From Antarcticimicrobium sp. (GTDB lineage Bacteria; Pseudomonadota; Alphaproteobacteria; Rhodobacterales; Rhodobacteraceae): 64,000 nt of DNA. This document shows positions 1 through 8,871 of the stretch, piece after piece. Each line of letters opens with the position of its first letter. The first letter of the stretch is position 1. The notes under the pieces were generated by a model. The model saw nothing but the letters and a program-made list of their open reading frames with translations. It was not told the DNA's origin and did no database searches. The position numbers and the translations under genes were made by a program. The stretch is from the NCBI RefSeq assembly GCF_029212575.1, contig NZ_JARGPK010000095.1, forward strand, positions 1-64,000, in the 5' to 3' direction.

Positions 1-876
1 AACAACGTCGCGCGCGGCGGCGGCTCGGTCGAGGATCTCTGGGGCTTCAACGAGGAAATCGTGGCGCGCGCCGCCGCCGCCTCGCAGATCCCGCTGATCT
101 CCGCCGTGGGGCACGAGACCGACACCACGCTGATCGATTTCGTTTCGGACAAACGCGCGCCCACCCCCACGGCGGCGGCCGAACTTGCGGTGCCGGTGCG
201 GCTGGAACTGATGGCCTGGAGCGAAACCATGGGCGCGCGGCTGTCGCGCGCGGCGACCACGGGCCTCAGCCAACGCCGGCAGCGGCTGGGCGATCTCTCT
301 CGCGCCCTGCCACGTGGCGACACCCTGCTCGACGGCCCGCGCCAGCGGCTCGACTGGATCGCCGAGAAACTGCCGCAGGCGCTGCGCGGCGGGGTCCAAC
401 AGCGGCGCGTCACCCTGTCGGAAGTGGCCGGCGGCCTGCGCCCCTCGGCGCTGCGCGGGCTGGTCACAACCCGGCGCGACCTGCTCTCCAACCTCTCCAC
501 CCGGCTCACCCTGAGGCCGATCCGGCGCGAGATCGACAGACGGAGCGAGCGCGTCGCAACCCTGTCCGACCGGCTTGCGGCCACCCACGGTCGCAGGCTC
601 GACCGGCTGCGCCAGCAGCTGGACGCGCGCGCCCGCCTGCTGTCCTCGCTCTCCTACAAGGCGACGCTGGAACGCGGCTATGCGGTGGTCCGCAGCGGGG
701 AGGAGGTCATCACTTCGGCGGCGACAGCCCGCACCCCCCCCACGCTGACGATCGAATTCCGCGACGGAGAGATCACCGTCGTTCCCAAGGACGCCCCCGG
801 CGCGCCCCCCGCTCCCGGCACGCCTCGCAAGGCCGCGAAACCCAAGCCGCCGCCGGAGCAAGGCTCGCTGTTCTGA
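1..876 (+). CDS. xseA: Exodeoxyribonuclease VII large subunit, 3' part
   Basis: The frame is open from base 1, so the 5' end lies outside the window and about 291 C-terminal residues are visible. The first codons read [19 protein letters not shown], the conserved XseA catalytic-domain segment, followed by [28 protein letters not shown] long charged, Arg-rich helical region then leads to the C-terminal [14 protein letters not shown] motif and a Pro/Lys-rich tail. XseA pairs with the small subunit XseB to degrade single-stranded DNA bidirectionally into oligonucleotides in the cytoplasm. XseB is not visible here. The next gene is on the opposite strand. Confidence 0.95.
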   Translation, partial: NNVARGGGSVEDLWGFNEEIVARAAAASQIPLISAVGHETDTTLIDFVSDKRAPTPTAAAELAVPVRLELMAWSETMGARLSRAATTGLSQRRQRLGDLSRALPRGDTLLDGPRQRLDWIAEKLPQALRGGVQQRRVTLSEVAGGLRPSALRGLVTTRRDLLSNLSTRLTLRPIRREIDRRSERVATLSDRLAATHGRRLDRLRQQLDARARLLSSLSYKATLERGYAVVRSGEEVITSAATARTPPTLTIEFRDGEITVVPKDAPGAPPAPGTPRKAAKPKPPPEQGSLF

Positions 877-1014
877 AACGCTGCTCCGGCACGGGTGCCC
901 GCGCCCTTTTTCTGGCCGACAATACTCCGGGGGAGGCGCGGCATCGCCGCGGCGGGGGCAGCGCCCCCAGTACATTTGCAATCGCTGCTTAATTCGCAGT
1001 TCGCAGCTTAGCCG

Positions 1015-1938
1015 TCACTGCCAAGGCGCCGGGTCGTCCATGACCGACTGCCCGAAGATATTTTCGCGATGCCACCGCAGGTTCTCTGGGTGCGGCGCAT
1101 TCCTCGGGTCATCGGGCTTCAGCAACCTTCCATCCGGCGCCAGTAAGCGCTCCACCACGTCTCCCGGCACCTTGTTGCGAGAGACCAAGATCGTCTCGCA
1201 GTCATCGGCCACTGAGATCAGCCCTCGATCAAACATCCAATGCAGCGTGCCCGACAACGCCAGCCCGTTCCGGACCGAATCGCTCCCTCTGCTCTCCACG
1301 GGTCGAATATGTGCCGCCTGCACCTCAGGCCGGCCACCACCGTTGCGCAGCATCAAGCCTGACATGGCGCAGCGATAACCATAAGCCTCTCGGACCTTTC
1401 GGCGGAACGCGACCTCCCGGTAGGGTCGCCGTGTTAGCCGCTCTACCACCGGTCGCTCGAACACCTCCGCGCCCTGTGCCAACTCCGCCATCTGAGGGCC
1501 GTAGCGCCGTGCCTCGATCTGCTCAAGGTCTTGCGGAAGGCCAAGATTGACGATCCGCGCGAAATCGACCTCTGGCAATCTTCGCACAGCCGACTGAACC
1601 GCGCCCCCTTTCTTGGAAGACCCGTCCGGTTCGGTCAACGCCGCTTCCAGTGGACTGCCAGCGATCAGCCGTGGCACCTCGTTATCTAAAGGCAAGTAAC
1701 TTCCGGGTTCGATCAAGGCGAGGAACCGCCCTTCGACACCTGGTTTGGGGATCACTTTCGCAACCTTGGCCACCGCAAAATACCCCCGCGGACCAGCCTT
1801 GACGGGTTCGTAGTAAATCACCCAGTCGCCGACAGCCTCTTTCACCGCCTTCAGATAGGGTCGCGGGAAATCGTAAACGACGTCAGGCTCATCCTCGTAG
1901 ATCGAGTCGGCCTTATGCAGGAGGACAAGCTTAACCAT
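1015..1938 (-). CDS. Solitary HNH endonuclease with N-terminal PUA/EVE-like region
   Basis: The protein has 307 residues. The ATG at 1938 is chosen because a strong GGAGG lies just upstream on the minus strand. The C-terminal third carries an HNH_2-type nuclease core: Cys190, AAHI with His210, NGL with Asn224, and LHWMFDRG with His233. The N-terminal 100 residues contain a GDWVIYYEP segment followed by YFAVAKV. By eye this resembles PUA/EVE-like folds, which in other HNH proteins read modified bases. That domain call is inference. No methyltransferase or restriction partner is adjacent, so a modification-dependent restriction role is possible. A general HNH nuclease of unknown target is equally safe. 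Confidence 0.75.
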   Translation of the reverse strand: MVKLVLLHKADSIYEDEPDVVYDFPRPYLKAVKEAVGDWVIYYEPVKAGPRGYFAVAKVAKVIPKPGVEGRFLALIEPGSYLPLDNEVPRLIAGSPLEAALTEPDGSSKKGGAVQSAVRRLPEVDFARIVNLGLPQDLEQIEARRYGPQMAELAQGAEVFERPVVERLTRRPYREVAFRRKVREAYGYRCAMSGLMLRNGGGRPEVQAAHIRPVESRGSDSVRNGLALSGTLHWMFDRGLISVADDCETILVSRNKVPGDVVERLLAPDGRLLKPDDPRNAPHPENLRWHRENIFGQSVMDDPAPWQ

Positions 1939-2094
1939 GCCTCCAGGAAAGCGTTGAATTGCAGAAGTGCAAGTACTTTCCCGCCATGCGCGAGCTTTCA
2001 ACGATTTCCGCTGCGCGACTGTCGCAACAACAGGGGTCGGCGGCGACAGACAACGAATGGCCGGGCCGGGCAGCGCCCCCACTCCCGCGCCCGC

Positions 2095-2496
2095 CTAGAC
2101 CCCCACGTCGGGGCCGTAGCAGACCATCTCCTCGTCCATGTCCTCGGCCTCGTAAAGCTCGGTCGCCTCGGGGTCGTTCTCGAACCGCGCGACCAGCCCG
2201 TTGGGCCCGCGCGTGAAGGTCCAGCACTGCGGGTCGAGCCGGTCCTCGTAGAGAAAACAGATCTGGCCCTGTTCCTCGTACCAGACGCCCTTCTTGCAAT
2301 CGCCGTCAAGGAACGACCAGATCACCCGGCGCCCCTCAAGGTAGCGCTCCACCCCGTAGGCGGTGCCGTCGAAGCCATAGAACAGGGTCTTGCCCCTTGT
2401 ATAGGTATCAAAGGCCTCGGCCGTAAGGCTCTGGGCGGAAACCGGCGGCGTCGCTAGCAGCAGCGGAAGGGACAGAATCAGGTGAACGAGGCGCAT
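2095..2496 (-). CDS. Hypothetical secreted protein
   Basis: The protein has 133 residues and starts at MRLVHLILSLPLLL, a typical signal peptide with probable cleavage after VSAQS. An upstream in-frame start would add 12 residues without improving the signal peptide. The mature part has four cysteines (GDCKKG, GQICF, DPQCW, MVCYG) and many aromatic and acidic residues, suggesting a small disulphide-bonded periplasmic protein. I do not recognise the family. It lies 43 bases from the alkane hydroxylase gene on the same strand, and no functional link is evident. Confidence 0.7.
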   Translation of the reverse strand: MRLVHLILSLPLLLATPPVSAQSLTAEAFDTYTRGKTLFYGFDGTAYGVERYLEGRRVIWSFLDGDCKKGVWYEEQGQICFLYEDRLDPQCWTFTRGPNGLVARFENDPEATELYEAEDMDEEMVCYGPDVGV

Positions 2497-2539
2497 GGAG
2501 GGAGTTTGGCAGATCGCCGGGCCGCTTGCCAATCACCGC

Positions 2540-3577
2540 TCATTCCCCCGGCGCTGAATTGTCCACGCCCCAGGCCCGCGCGCGCCGGTCCATGACCCGG
2601 CGCCAGAGCGGCGGGATCAGCGCGATCACCGCCATCACCGGCATCGAACGGGGCAGCATCGGCATCCGGTCCGGCTCCAGCCGCAGCGCGGGAAAGGCCC
2701 GGCCCGGGGTCTGGTGGTGGTCGGAATGGCGCGGCGCGTTCAGCATCATCGAGGAGGACAGCCAATGGCCCGCGTTCCACGAATGCTGCGCTCCGGCGGG
2801 TTCCGGTTTGCCCGCGCCATCCAGGGCGCGGCGCAGGCCATAGTGCTGCACGTAGTCCGCCAGCAGAAGCTGCGCCTGCGCATAGGCGCAGAGCCCCAGC
2901 AGCACCGCCACGCCGCGTCCCCCCGCCAGCAGCCCCGCCATCGCAATGGTCGCCGCCGCCCCGCCCAGGTAGATCGCGTAAGGATGCAGCCCGCGCGCCC
3001 CGCCCGCACGGCGCGCCCGTGCGGCGGTTTCGGCCGCGAGCCCGGCGCGGAACGAGCCGATCCAGGCGCGCAGGAAAAACCGGTACACCCCCTCGCCCAG
3101 CCGCGCGGAATTGGGATCGCGGTCGGTGGCGACATGCACATGGTGCACCTTGGGATGTGCCGAGGCATGATGCCCGAATAGCAGCGTCACATAGACCGCA
3201 ACCCCCAGCCGCCGCAGCCCGCGCGCCGGGCGGTGGATCAGCTCATGCGCGTTGGGGTGCGAGATCTGGCCAAGGAACAGCCCCAGCGCCAGCCCGGTCA
3301 GCACCCGGCCCGCACCGTCGAGCACCGGCCCGGCGGCGATGGCCCAGACGCCCAGCGGCAGCAGGACGAAATGCGCCCCGCCCAGCGCCACCGAAAGCCG
3401 GTTGGCCGCCGCCTCCGCGCCCTCGATCTGCGGCATCGCCTCCGGCCCCAGCCGGTCGGCCACTGCCACGAAAACGGTCATGTAGCCCAGCGCCAGAACC
3501 GGCCACGGCCCGCCCTGGAGGCAGGCCGCGAGCAAAAGCGCGGCCGGCGTCAGGCTGGCGAGGACAAAGCGAAGCAT
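2540..3577 (-). CDS. alkB: Alkane 1-monooxygenase / AlkB-type membrane di-iron hydroxylase
   Basis: This 345-residue integral membrane protein has several hydrophobic segments. It carries the eight-histidine boxes of the AlkB/fatty-acid desaturase superfamily: NAHELIH (about residue 110), HPKVHH (about 140) and HSDHH (about 285), plus the AlkB-specific YVQHYGL segment. AlkB enzymes oxidise the terminal methyl of medium-chain alkanes at the inner membrane, using electrons from rubredoxin and rubredoxin reductase. Neither partner is encoded nearby, and there is no fused rubredoxin at the C-terminus. The substrate range therefore cannot be stated. The gene is divergent from the YhhN-family gene. 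Confidence 0.85.
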   Translation of the reverse strand: MLRFVLASLTPAALLLAACLQGGPWPVLALGYMTVFVAVADRLGPEAMPQIEGAEAAANRLSVALGGAHFVLLPLGVWAIAAGPVLDGAGRVLTGLALGLFLGQISHPNAHELIHRPARGLRRLGVAVYVTLLFGHHASAHPKVHHVHVATDRDPNSARLGEGVYRFFLRAWIGSFRAGLAAETAARARRAGGARGLHPYAIYLGGAAATIAMAGLLAGGRGVAVLLGLCAYAQAQLLLADYVQHYGLRRALDGAGKPEPAGAQHSWNAGHWLSSSMMLNAPRHSDHHQTPGRAFPALRLEPDRMPMLPRSMPVMAVIALIPPLWRRVMDRRARAWGVDNSAPGE

Positions 3578-3686
3578 CGGGCTCCTTTCCGATCCGCCAT
3601 GAGGGCGGCGCGGGCAGCTTCCGCCGCTGGCGCGCCGCTGTCAATTCGGCCATTCTGCGCAGGCCACAACATCCGGAGACCCGCGC

Positions 3687-4340
3687 ATGACCGCCCTTTC
3701 CCTCGCCGCGCTGGCCTGCGCGCTGGCCTACCTGCCGCTGGTGGGCCGCAATCCCGGCCCGCTGCGCAGCCTCGTCAAGACCGCCGCCGTGGCCCTGTTG
3801 GCGCTGGCGGCCTGGCAGGCGCAGGCGCCCATGCTGCTGACCCTCGCGCTGACGCTCTGCGCTTTGGGCGATCTGTGCCTGTCGCGCCCGGGCGAACGCG
3901 CCTTCATGGCCGGGGTCGGCGCTTTTGCCGCCGGACATCTGGCCTATGTGGCGCTGTTCCTGACCCGCGAACCGTCCGATCCGGGCCTGCTGGTCAGCGG
4001 ATGGCGTTTGGCGGCATTGGTTGGGCTGACCCTTCTGGGTGCAGCGATGGCCGCGCGGCTCGCCCCGCGCGCCGGGGTGCTTCGGATCCCCGTCCTGCTC
4101 TACATCCCGATCATCCTCGGCATGGGGGCTTGCGCGCTGACCCTGCCGCCGGTCGGCGCGCTGGCGCTCGCGCCCGTCGCGGCGACCTGCTTCATCGCCT
4201 CCGACCTGATCCTGGCGTGGGAGGTGTTCCTGTTCCGCCCCGGCCACCGGCTGTTGCGGCTGACGCCCTACGCGGTCTGGCCGCTCTACTGGGGGGCGCA
4301 GGCGGGGTTTCTCGCCGCCTTCACCGCACCGATCCCTTAG
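3687..4340 (+). CDS. Lysoplasmalogenase-like (YhhN/TMEM86 family) membrane protein
   Basis: The protein has 217 residues and about seven or eight predicted transmembrane segments. The family hallmark is the GDLCLSRPGERAFMAGVGAF stretch followed by GHLAYV (about residues 60-90), with a second Ser/Asp motif, FIASDLILAWEVF, near residue 170. Characterised members hydrolyse the vinyl-ether bond of lysoplasmalogens. In bacteria that lack plasmalogens the substrate is unclear. The gene ends 75 bases before ftsY and may be cotranscribed with it. Confidence 0.75.
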   Translation: MTALSLAALACALAYLPLVGRNPGPLRSLVKTAAVALLALAAWQAQAPMLLTLALTLCALGDLCLSRPGERAFMAGVGAFAAGHLAYVALFLTREPSDPGLLVSGWRLAALVGLTLLGAAMAARLAPRAGVLRIPVLLYIPIILGMGACALTLPPVGALALAPVAATCFIASDLILAWEVFLFRPGHRLLRLTPYAVWPLYWGAQAGFLAAFTAPIP

Positions 4341-4415
4341 ACGGACCTGCGCGCGCGGCCTTTGCAACCGCCCGCGATCCGCATTAGGTGGAAAGGAGAC
4401 CACGCGGAGATTGCC

Positions 4416-5723
4416 ATGGCGTTATTCTCGAAACTCAAACAACGGCTGTTCCGGTCGTCCTCCAAGCTCGAACAAGGGCTCGATGCGATCGTCGGGGACG
4501 GTGGCGAGGTCGAGGAACTGGCCGCGGACCAACCCGAAACCGAACCGCAGCCGCAGGAGGTGCCACCGGCCCCGGCCGAGCCCGCCCCTGACCCCGAACC
4601 GACGCCCGCGCCGGAGCCGGAACAGGTGCCGGAACCGGAGACGGTGCCGACCCCCGAGCCTCAGCCGGTCACGCCCGAACCCCGGCGCGCGCCGGAACCG
4701 GGCCCCGCGCCGCAACCGGTCCCGGAACGGCCGCGCCCCAGCGAGCCGGGCCAGCCGATGCCTGCCGACCCCGCGCCGCAAAGCCCGCCGGTCGAGATGC
4801 CGGGCCTCGACGTGCCGGCGGAGATCCCCGGCGGCAATCCCGGCCTGCTGGGGCGAATTCTGGGCCGGCAGGCGCCGCGTACCGTCACCCGCCGGGTGCT
4901 CGACGACGACATGCTGGAACAGATCGAAGAGCTTTTAATCAGCGCCGACATGGGCGTCGACACCGCGCTGCGGGTCACCGCCAACCTGGCCGAGGGGCGG
5001 TTCGGCAAGAAGCTCTCAACCGAGGAGATCAAGCGCCTGCTGGCGGCTGAGATCACCCGCATCATGGACCCGGTCGCCAAACCGCTGCCGCTTTATCCAA
5101 AGCGGCCGCAGGTGGTGCTGGTGGTCGGCGTTAACGGCTCCGGCAAGACCACCACCATCGGCAAGCTGGCCAGCCAGTTCAAGGCGGCCGGCAAGACCGT
5201 GGTGATCGCCGCCGGCGATACCTTTCGCGCCGCCGCCGTCGAACAGTTGCAGGTCTGGGGCGACCGCGCCGGGGTGCCGGTGCTGACCGCGCCCGAGGGC
5301 TCCGACCCTGCCTCTCTCGCCTTCGACGCCATGACCAAAGCACAGGAAGATGGCGCCGACCTGCTGATGATCGACACCGCCGGGCGGCTGCAGAACCGCG
5401 CCGACCTGATGGAGGAGCTGGCCAAGATCGTCCGCGTGATCCGCAAGAAGGACGAGACCGCGCCGCACACCACGCTGCTGGTGCTCGACGCCACCACCGG
5501 CCAGAACGCGCTGAGCCAGGTGGAGATCTTCAAGAAGATCTCCGACGTCTCTGGACTGGTGATGACCAAGCTTGACGGCACCGCAAAGGGCGGCGTGCTG
5601 GTGGCGCTGGCCGACAAATTCGGGCTGCCGATCCATGCCATCGGCGTCGGCGAACAGATCGACGATCTCGCCCCCTTCGACCCGGCCGATTTCGCCGCCG
5701 CCCTGACCGGGCTGGACAGCTAA
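4416..5723 (+). CDS. ftsY: Signal recognition particle receptor FtsY
   Basis: FtsY is the SRP receptor GTPase that docks ribosome-SRP complexes at the membrane. The ATG at 4416 has a GGAGA five bases upstream, and the start gives 435 residues. Residues about 30-145 form a Pro/Glu-rich acidic A-domain of low complexity. The N-domain follows, then the G-domain with GVNGSGKTTT (G1), DTFRAAAVEQL (G2), DTAGR (G3), TKLDGTAKGG (G4) and a C-terminal GVGEQIDDL motif. An upstream in-frame ATG at 4362 lacks a ribosome binding site and is rejected. Confidence 0.97.
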   Translation: MALFSKLKQRLFRSSSKLEQGLDAIVGDGGEVEELAADQPETEPQPQEVPPAPAEPAPDPEPTPAPEPEQVPEPETVPTPEPQPVTPEPRRAPEPGPAPQPVPERPRPSEPGQPMPADPAPQSPPVEMPGLDVPAEIPGGNPGLLGRILGRQAPRTVTRRVLDDDMLEQIEELLISADMGVDTALRVTANLAEGRFGKKLSTEEIKRLLAAEITRIMDPVAKPLPLYPKRPQVVLVVGVNGSGKTTTIGKLASQFKAAGKTVVIAAGDTFRAAAVEQLQVWGDRAGVPVLTAPEGSDPASLAFDAMTKAQEDGADLLMIDTAGRLQNRADLMEELAKIVRVIRKKDETAPHTTLLVLDATTGQNALSQVEIFKKISDVSGLVMTKLDGTAKGGVLVALADKFGLPIHAIGVGEQIDDLAPFDPADFAAALTGLDS

Positions 5724-5778
5724 GCCCGGCGCCCTCCCCGCCCCCATTCCCGATTTCCCGACCGCAAGGGCGCGACAT

Positions 5779-6681
5779 GTGAGCGACTGGCTGATCTCCC
5801 TCGAAGGCACCGACGCGGGCCACCAACTCGCCCTGGCGCTGGCGATTCTTGCGGCCGTTCTGCACGCGGTCTTCGGCGCGCTGCAAAAGGGCCGGCACGA
5901 CCCCTGGATCAGCCGGGGCGCGATCGATGGCTCCTACGCGCTGATGGCGGCGCCCTTCGCGCTGTTCGTGGTGCCCTGGCCCGATCCGCAGATGTGGTCG
6001 ATCTTCGCCGGGGCCTGGGTGATCCACATCGTCTACAAGCTGTTGCAGGCGCAGGCCTATTCCAAGGGGGCCTATACCGTGGTCTACCCGGTGGTGCGCG
6101 GCACCGGGCCGCTGTTCGCGGTATTCGGCGCATGGCTGATCTTCGGAGAGGTCTTCACGCCGGTGCAATGGCTGGGGGTGGCGGTGCTGCTTTCGGGGAT
6201 TTTCGGCCTCGCCTTGTACAACCTGGTGTTCCTGACCAAAGCGCGCGACACGCTGGTGCCGGCGCTGGCGCTGGCCTTTGCCTCCGGGCTCTTCGTGGCG
6301 CTTTACACCACCTATGACGCCTATGGCATCCGGGCGGCGGCGGACCCGTTCACCTTTCTCGCCTGGTTCTTCATGATCGACGGGGTGGCCTTTCCGGTTC
6401 TGGCCGGGCTGCGGCTACGCAGCATGGTCGACCGTCCGGCCGCCGGGCCGCTGATCCTGCGCGGCGTCTCGGGAGGACTGGTTGCGTTTTTCAGCTTCGG
6501 CGCGATCATGCTGGCCACCCGGCTGGACAAGGTGGGCGAAGCGGCGGTGCTGCGCGAAACCTCGACCGTGTTCGCCGCGCTGATCGGCTGGCTCGTGCTG
6601 AAGGAGACAGTGGGACCGCGACGCATCGCCCTTATGGGGTTGATCGCGCTGGGGGCGGTGATAGTTGAGATGGGCGGCTGA
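5779..6681 (+). CDS. EamA/DMT-family transporter
   Basis: The 300-residue protein is predicted to have about ten transmembrane helices arranged as two EamA-like repeats. The first covers residues about 15-150 and contains AYSKGAYTVVYPVVRGTGPLFAV. The second covers about 160-295 and contains GEAAVLRETSTVFAALIGWLVLKE. The start is GTG. The ATG two bases earlier is in another frame and hits TGA immediately. The substrate cannot be predicted; relatives export amino acids or other metabolites. It sits between ftsY and yciB with short gaps, probably in one transcript. Confidence 0.85.
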   Translation: MSDWLISLEGTDAGHQLALALAILAAVLHAVFGALQKGRHDPWISRGAIDGSYALMAAPFALFVVPWPDPQMWSIFAGAWVIHIVYKLLQAQAYSKGAYTVVYPVVRGTGPLFAVFGAWLIFGEVFTPVQWLGVAVLLSGIFGLALYNLVFLTKARDTLVPALALAFASGLFVALYTTYDAYGIRAAADPFTFLAWFFMIDGVAFPVLAGLRLRSMVDRPAAGPLILRGVSGGLVAFFSFGAIMLATRLDKVGEAAVLRETSTVFAALIGWLVLKETVGPRRIALMGLIALGAVIVEMGG

Positions 6682-6699
6682 GACAGCGGACAGAGGACC

Positions 6700-7311
6700 A
6701 TGAGCCAGAAGAAACACGTCAACCCGATCCTGCGGCAGGTGCTGGAACTCGGCCCGCCCGTGGCCTTTTTCGTGCTCTACCTGAAACTGCGCGATCAGAA
6801 CTTCGACATCGCTGGCACCGAGTATTCCGGCTTCATCGTCGCCACCGTGTTGTTCGTGCCGCTGATGCTGGCCGCGATGGCAATCCTGTGGCGGCTGACC
6901 GGGCAGCTCAGCCGGTTGCAGATCTTCACCGCCTTCATCGTGATCTTCTTCGGCGGGCTGACCGCCTGGTTCAACGACGAACGCTTCTTCAAGATGAAGA
7001 CCACCATCGTCTACGGCGTGTTCTCGGGGCTGCTGGGGCTGGGTCTGATGCAGGGGCGGTCATACCTCGCCTTCGTGATGGCCGACATGCTGCCGATGAA
7101 AGAGATCGGCTGGATGATCCTGACCCGGCGGCTGTGCCTGGGGTTTGCGGTTCTGGCCGTGGCCAACGAACTGGTCTGGCGCACCCTGTCCACCGACCTC
7201 TGGGTCAAGATCGAGACCTTCGGCTTTCCCGTCGCGCTGTTCCTGTTCCTGTGGTGGCAGGTGATGGGACTGCAGAAATACCTGATCGAGCCGGGCGACA
7301 GCGACCTGTGA
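6700..7311 (+). CDS. yciB: Inner-membrane septation protein YciB (IspA/IspZ family)
   Basis: This 203-residue polytopic membrane protein matches the YciB/IspZ family. It has an early LELGPPVAFFVLY segment, the FGGLTAWFNDERFFKMKTT core motif (about residues 86-105), and WRTLSTDLWVKIETFG near residue 160. Relatives help envelope synthesis and cell division, and loss of the Shigella homologue ispA disturbs septation. It follows the EamA gene after 18 bases. Confidence 0.9.
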   Translation: MSQKKHVNPILRQVLELGPPVAFFVLYLKLRDQNFDIAGTEYSGFIVATVLFVPLMLAAMAILWRLTGQLSRLQIFTAFIVIFFGGLTAWFNDERFFKMKTTIVYGVFSGLLGLGLMQGRSYLAFVMADMLPMKEIGWMILTRRLCLGFAVLAVANELVWRTLSTDLWVKIETFGFPVALFLFLWWQVMGLQKYLIEPGDSDL

Positions 7312-7392
7312 GCCCGGAGACCGACCGGATGATGTTTCCCCCGTGCCGCGCTGCATGATCGTACTCCGGCCTGCCCCCGGAAAGGAGACCGC

Positions 7393-8070
7393 ATGAACCC
7401 ATTATCCATTCCCGGAAACAGCTTTCTTTCGGCTGCCTCCGACGAGTTGAAACAGATTCTGGCCGCGCAGGCGGTACCGGTCGCGCTGGTGGCGGGCGAG
7501 GTGCTGTTCGACCAGGGCTCCGAGGGGGATTCACTGTTCGCCATCCAGGAGGGCCAGATGGAGTTCTCGGTCCTGTCCGCGAATGGCCGCAAGCTGTCGC
7601 TCGACCTGATGGGGCCGGGCGCGATCTTTGGAGAGATCAGCCTGTTCGATCCCGGCCCGCACACCGCGACGGTGACGGCGCTGACCCCGGCCCGGCTGCT
7701 GCGGGTGCGCCACGCGGATGTGCTTGCGCGGATCCATCATCCCCCCGACCTGGCCGACGACCTGATCCGGCTAGCCGGACAGCGGATGCGCTGGATGGGA
7801 CGACAGTTGAACGAGCAGGTGTTCCTGCCGCTCTCGACCCGTCTGGCGCGGCGGTTGCTGTATCTGGAGGGGGTCACCGGCAGCACCGCCGGCGGCGCCG
7901 TGGGCCTGTCGCAGGCGGAACTGGCCGAGTTCGTCGGCGCCACCCGCGAGGCGGTCTCGAAAACCCTGTCGGTCTGGCGCGAAACCGGCGTGGTCGAAAC
8001 CGGGCGCGGCGGCGTGACGATCCACGACCGTGCGGCGCTTCAGGCTCTCGCGGACATCGAGGCGATCTGA
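7393..8070 (+). CDS. Crp/Fnr-family transcriptional regulator
   Basis: The protein has 225 residues and the Crp layout: a cyclic-nucleotide-like beta-roll (about 15-125; GEVLFDQGSEGDSLF, GPGAIFGEISLF), a dimerisation helix, and a C-terminal winged helix (SQAELAEFVGATREAVSKTL, about 178-197). It contains no cysteine, so it is not an FNR-type iron-sulphur oxygen sensor. Whether it binds a nucleotide is not evident. A GAAAGGAG lies 7 bases before the ATG. Target genes are unknown. Confidence 0.9.
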   Translation: MNPLSIPGNSFLSAASDELKQILAAQAVPVALVAGEVLFDQGSEGDSLFAIQEGQMEFSVLSANGRKLSLDLMGPGAIFGEISLFDPGPHTATVTALTPARLLRVRHADVLARIHHPPDLADDLIRLAGQRMRWMGRQLNEQVFLPLSTRLARRLLYLEGVTGSTAGGAVGLSQAELAEFVGATREAVSKTLSVWRETGVVETGRGGVTIHDRAALQALADIEAI

Positions 8071-8258
8071 CCCGCCGCGCCGACAAAGGCGCGGCGCGCA
8101 AATGATGTATCTGTAATCTGCTTTACATACGCCGAGGCTTAAATCGGCGAATCTGATCAGCGAAGGGCTTGATCGCCGGATGCCTCTGTCCCCTTGTCTG
8201 GATCTCCGGCGCCCTTCGTTTTAATTGGTCGGCCGCCCATTTTTCCGGCCATTCTTGC

Positions 8259-8295
8259 GAGCCATGTGTCCCCCCAGCGCATGGCTCGTTTTTTT
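8259..8295 (+). terminator. Intrinsic terminator without an assigned upstream gene
   Basis: A perfect 8-bp stem (8259-8266 GAGCCATG with 8280-8287 CATGGCTC) and a C-rich 13-base loop are followed by G and seven T residues (8289-8295). It is oriented to stop plus-strand transcripts. It lies 189 bases past the Crp-type gene, so it may end that mRNA or a separate small RNA. It also sits just past the 3' end of the minus-strand gene that ends at 8326. Confidence 0.8.
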
Positions 8296-8325
8296 GGGGC
8301 CGGTGGTCGGGACAACCGGGCAGGA

Positions 8326-8871
8326 TCAGACGGCAACGCCGGGCGTCACGACCGGAACGTCGATCTCGGTCCGGGCCATCTCGTTGAGATAGTTGGTCCA
8401 GATGTTCAGCGCGACATGCTGGACGATCTCGATGATCTGGGCGTCCTCGTAGCCGGCGGCGCGCACGCTCGTCAGATCCTCGTCGCTGACCCGGCCCCGG
8501 GCCTCGGCCACCTTGACGGCAAAGCGCACGGCGGCGTCGGCCTTGGCGTCCGAGGACCGTCCGGCGCGGTTCCGGGCGATCTCCTCGGCCGAAAGCTTGG
8601 CCAGGTTGGTGCCGAGATAGGTATGCGCCGACAGGCAATAGCCGCAGCGGTTGAATTCGGCCACGGCCAGCGCGACGCGTTCGCGGGTCGCGGCGGGCAA
8701 ACGGCCCTTGCCCAGCGCCCCGGACAGGCCGAGATACCCTTCGAGTGCGGCCGGGCTGACCGCGGCGAGCCGGAACAGGTTGGGCACGGTGCCGAGCTGT
8801 TGCTCGACCGCTGCCAGCAACGGCTGGGAGGCCTCGGGGGCGGCGTCGATCGTCTTCGGGCGGCTGCACAT
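8326..8871 (-). CDS. Carboxymuconolactone decarboxylase/AhpD-like peroxidase family protein
   Basis: This 181-residue alpha-helical protein carries the AhpD/CMD signature: FNRCGYCLSAH, with redox cysteines at 76 and 79 and His83. Such proteins act as alkylhydroperoxidase-type thiol peroxidases or small-molecule decarboxylases. The CxxC-His arrangement favours the former. The N-terminal PKTIDAAPEASQPLL looks native to the family, but the start codon lies within the remnant of a divergent LysR gene. The original promoter and perhaps the first few codons appear to have been lost in a deletion. Confidence 0.85.
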   Translation of the reverse strand: MCSRPKTIDAAPEASQPLLAAVEQQLGTVPNLFRLAAVSPAALEGYLGLSGALGKGRLPAATRERVALAVAEFNRCGYCLSAHTYLGTNLAKLSAEEIARNRAGRSSDAKADAAVRFAVKVAEARGRVSDEDLTSVRAAGYEDAQIIEIVQHVALNIWTNYLNEMARTEIDVPVVTPGVAV

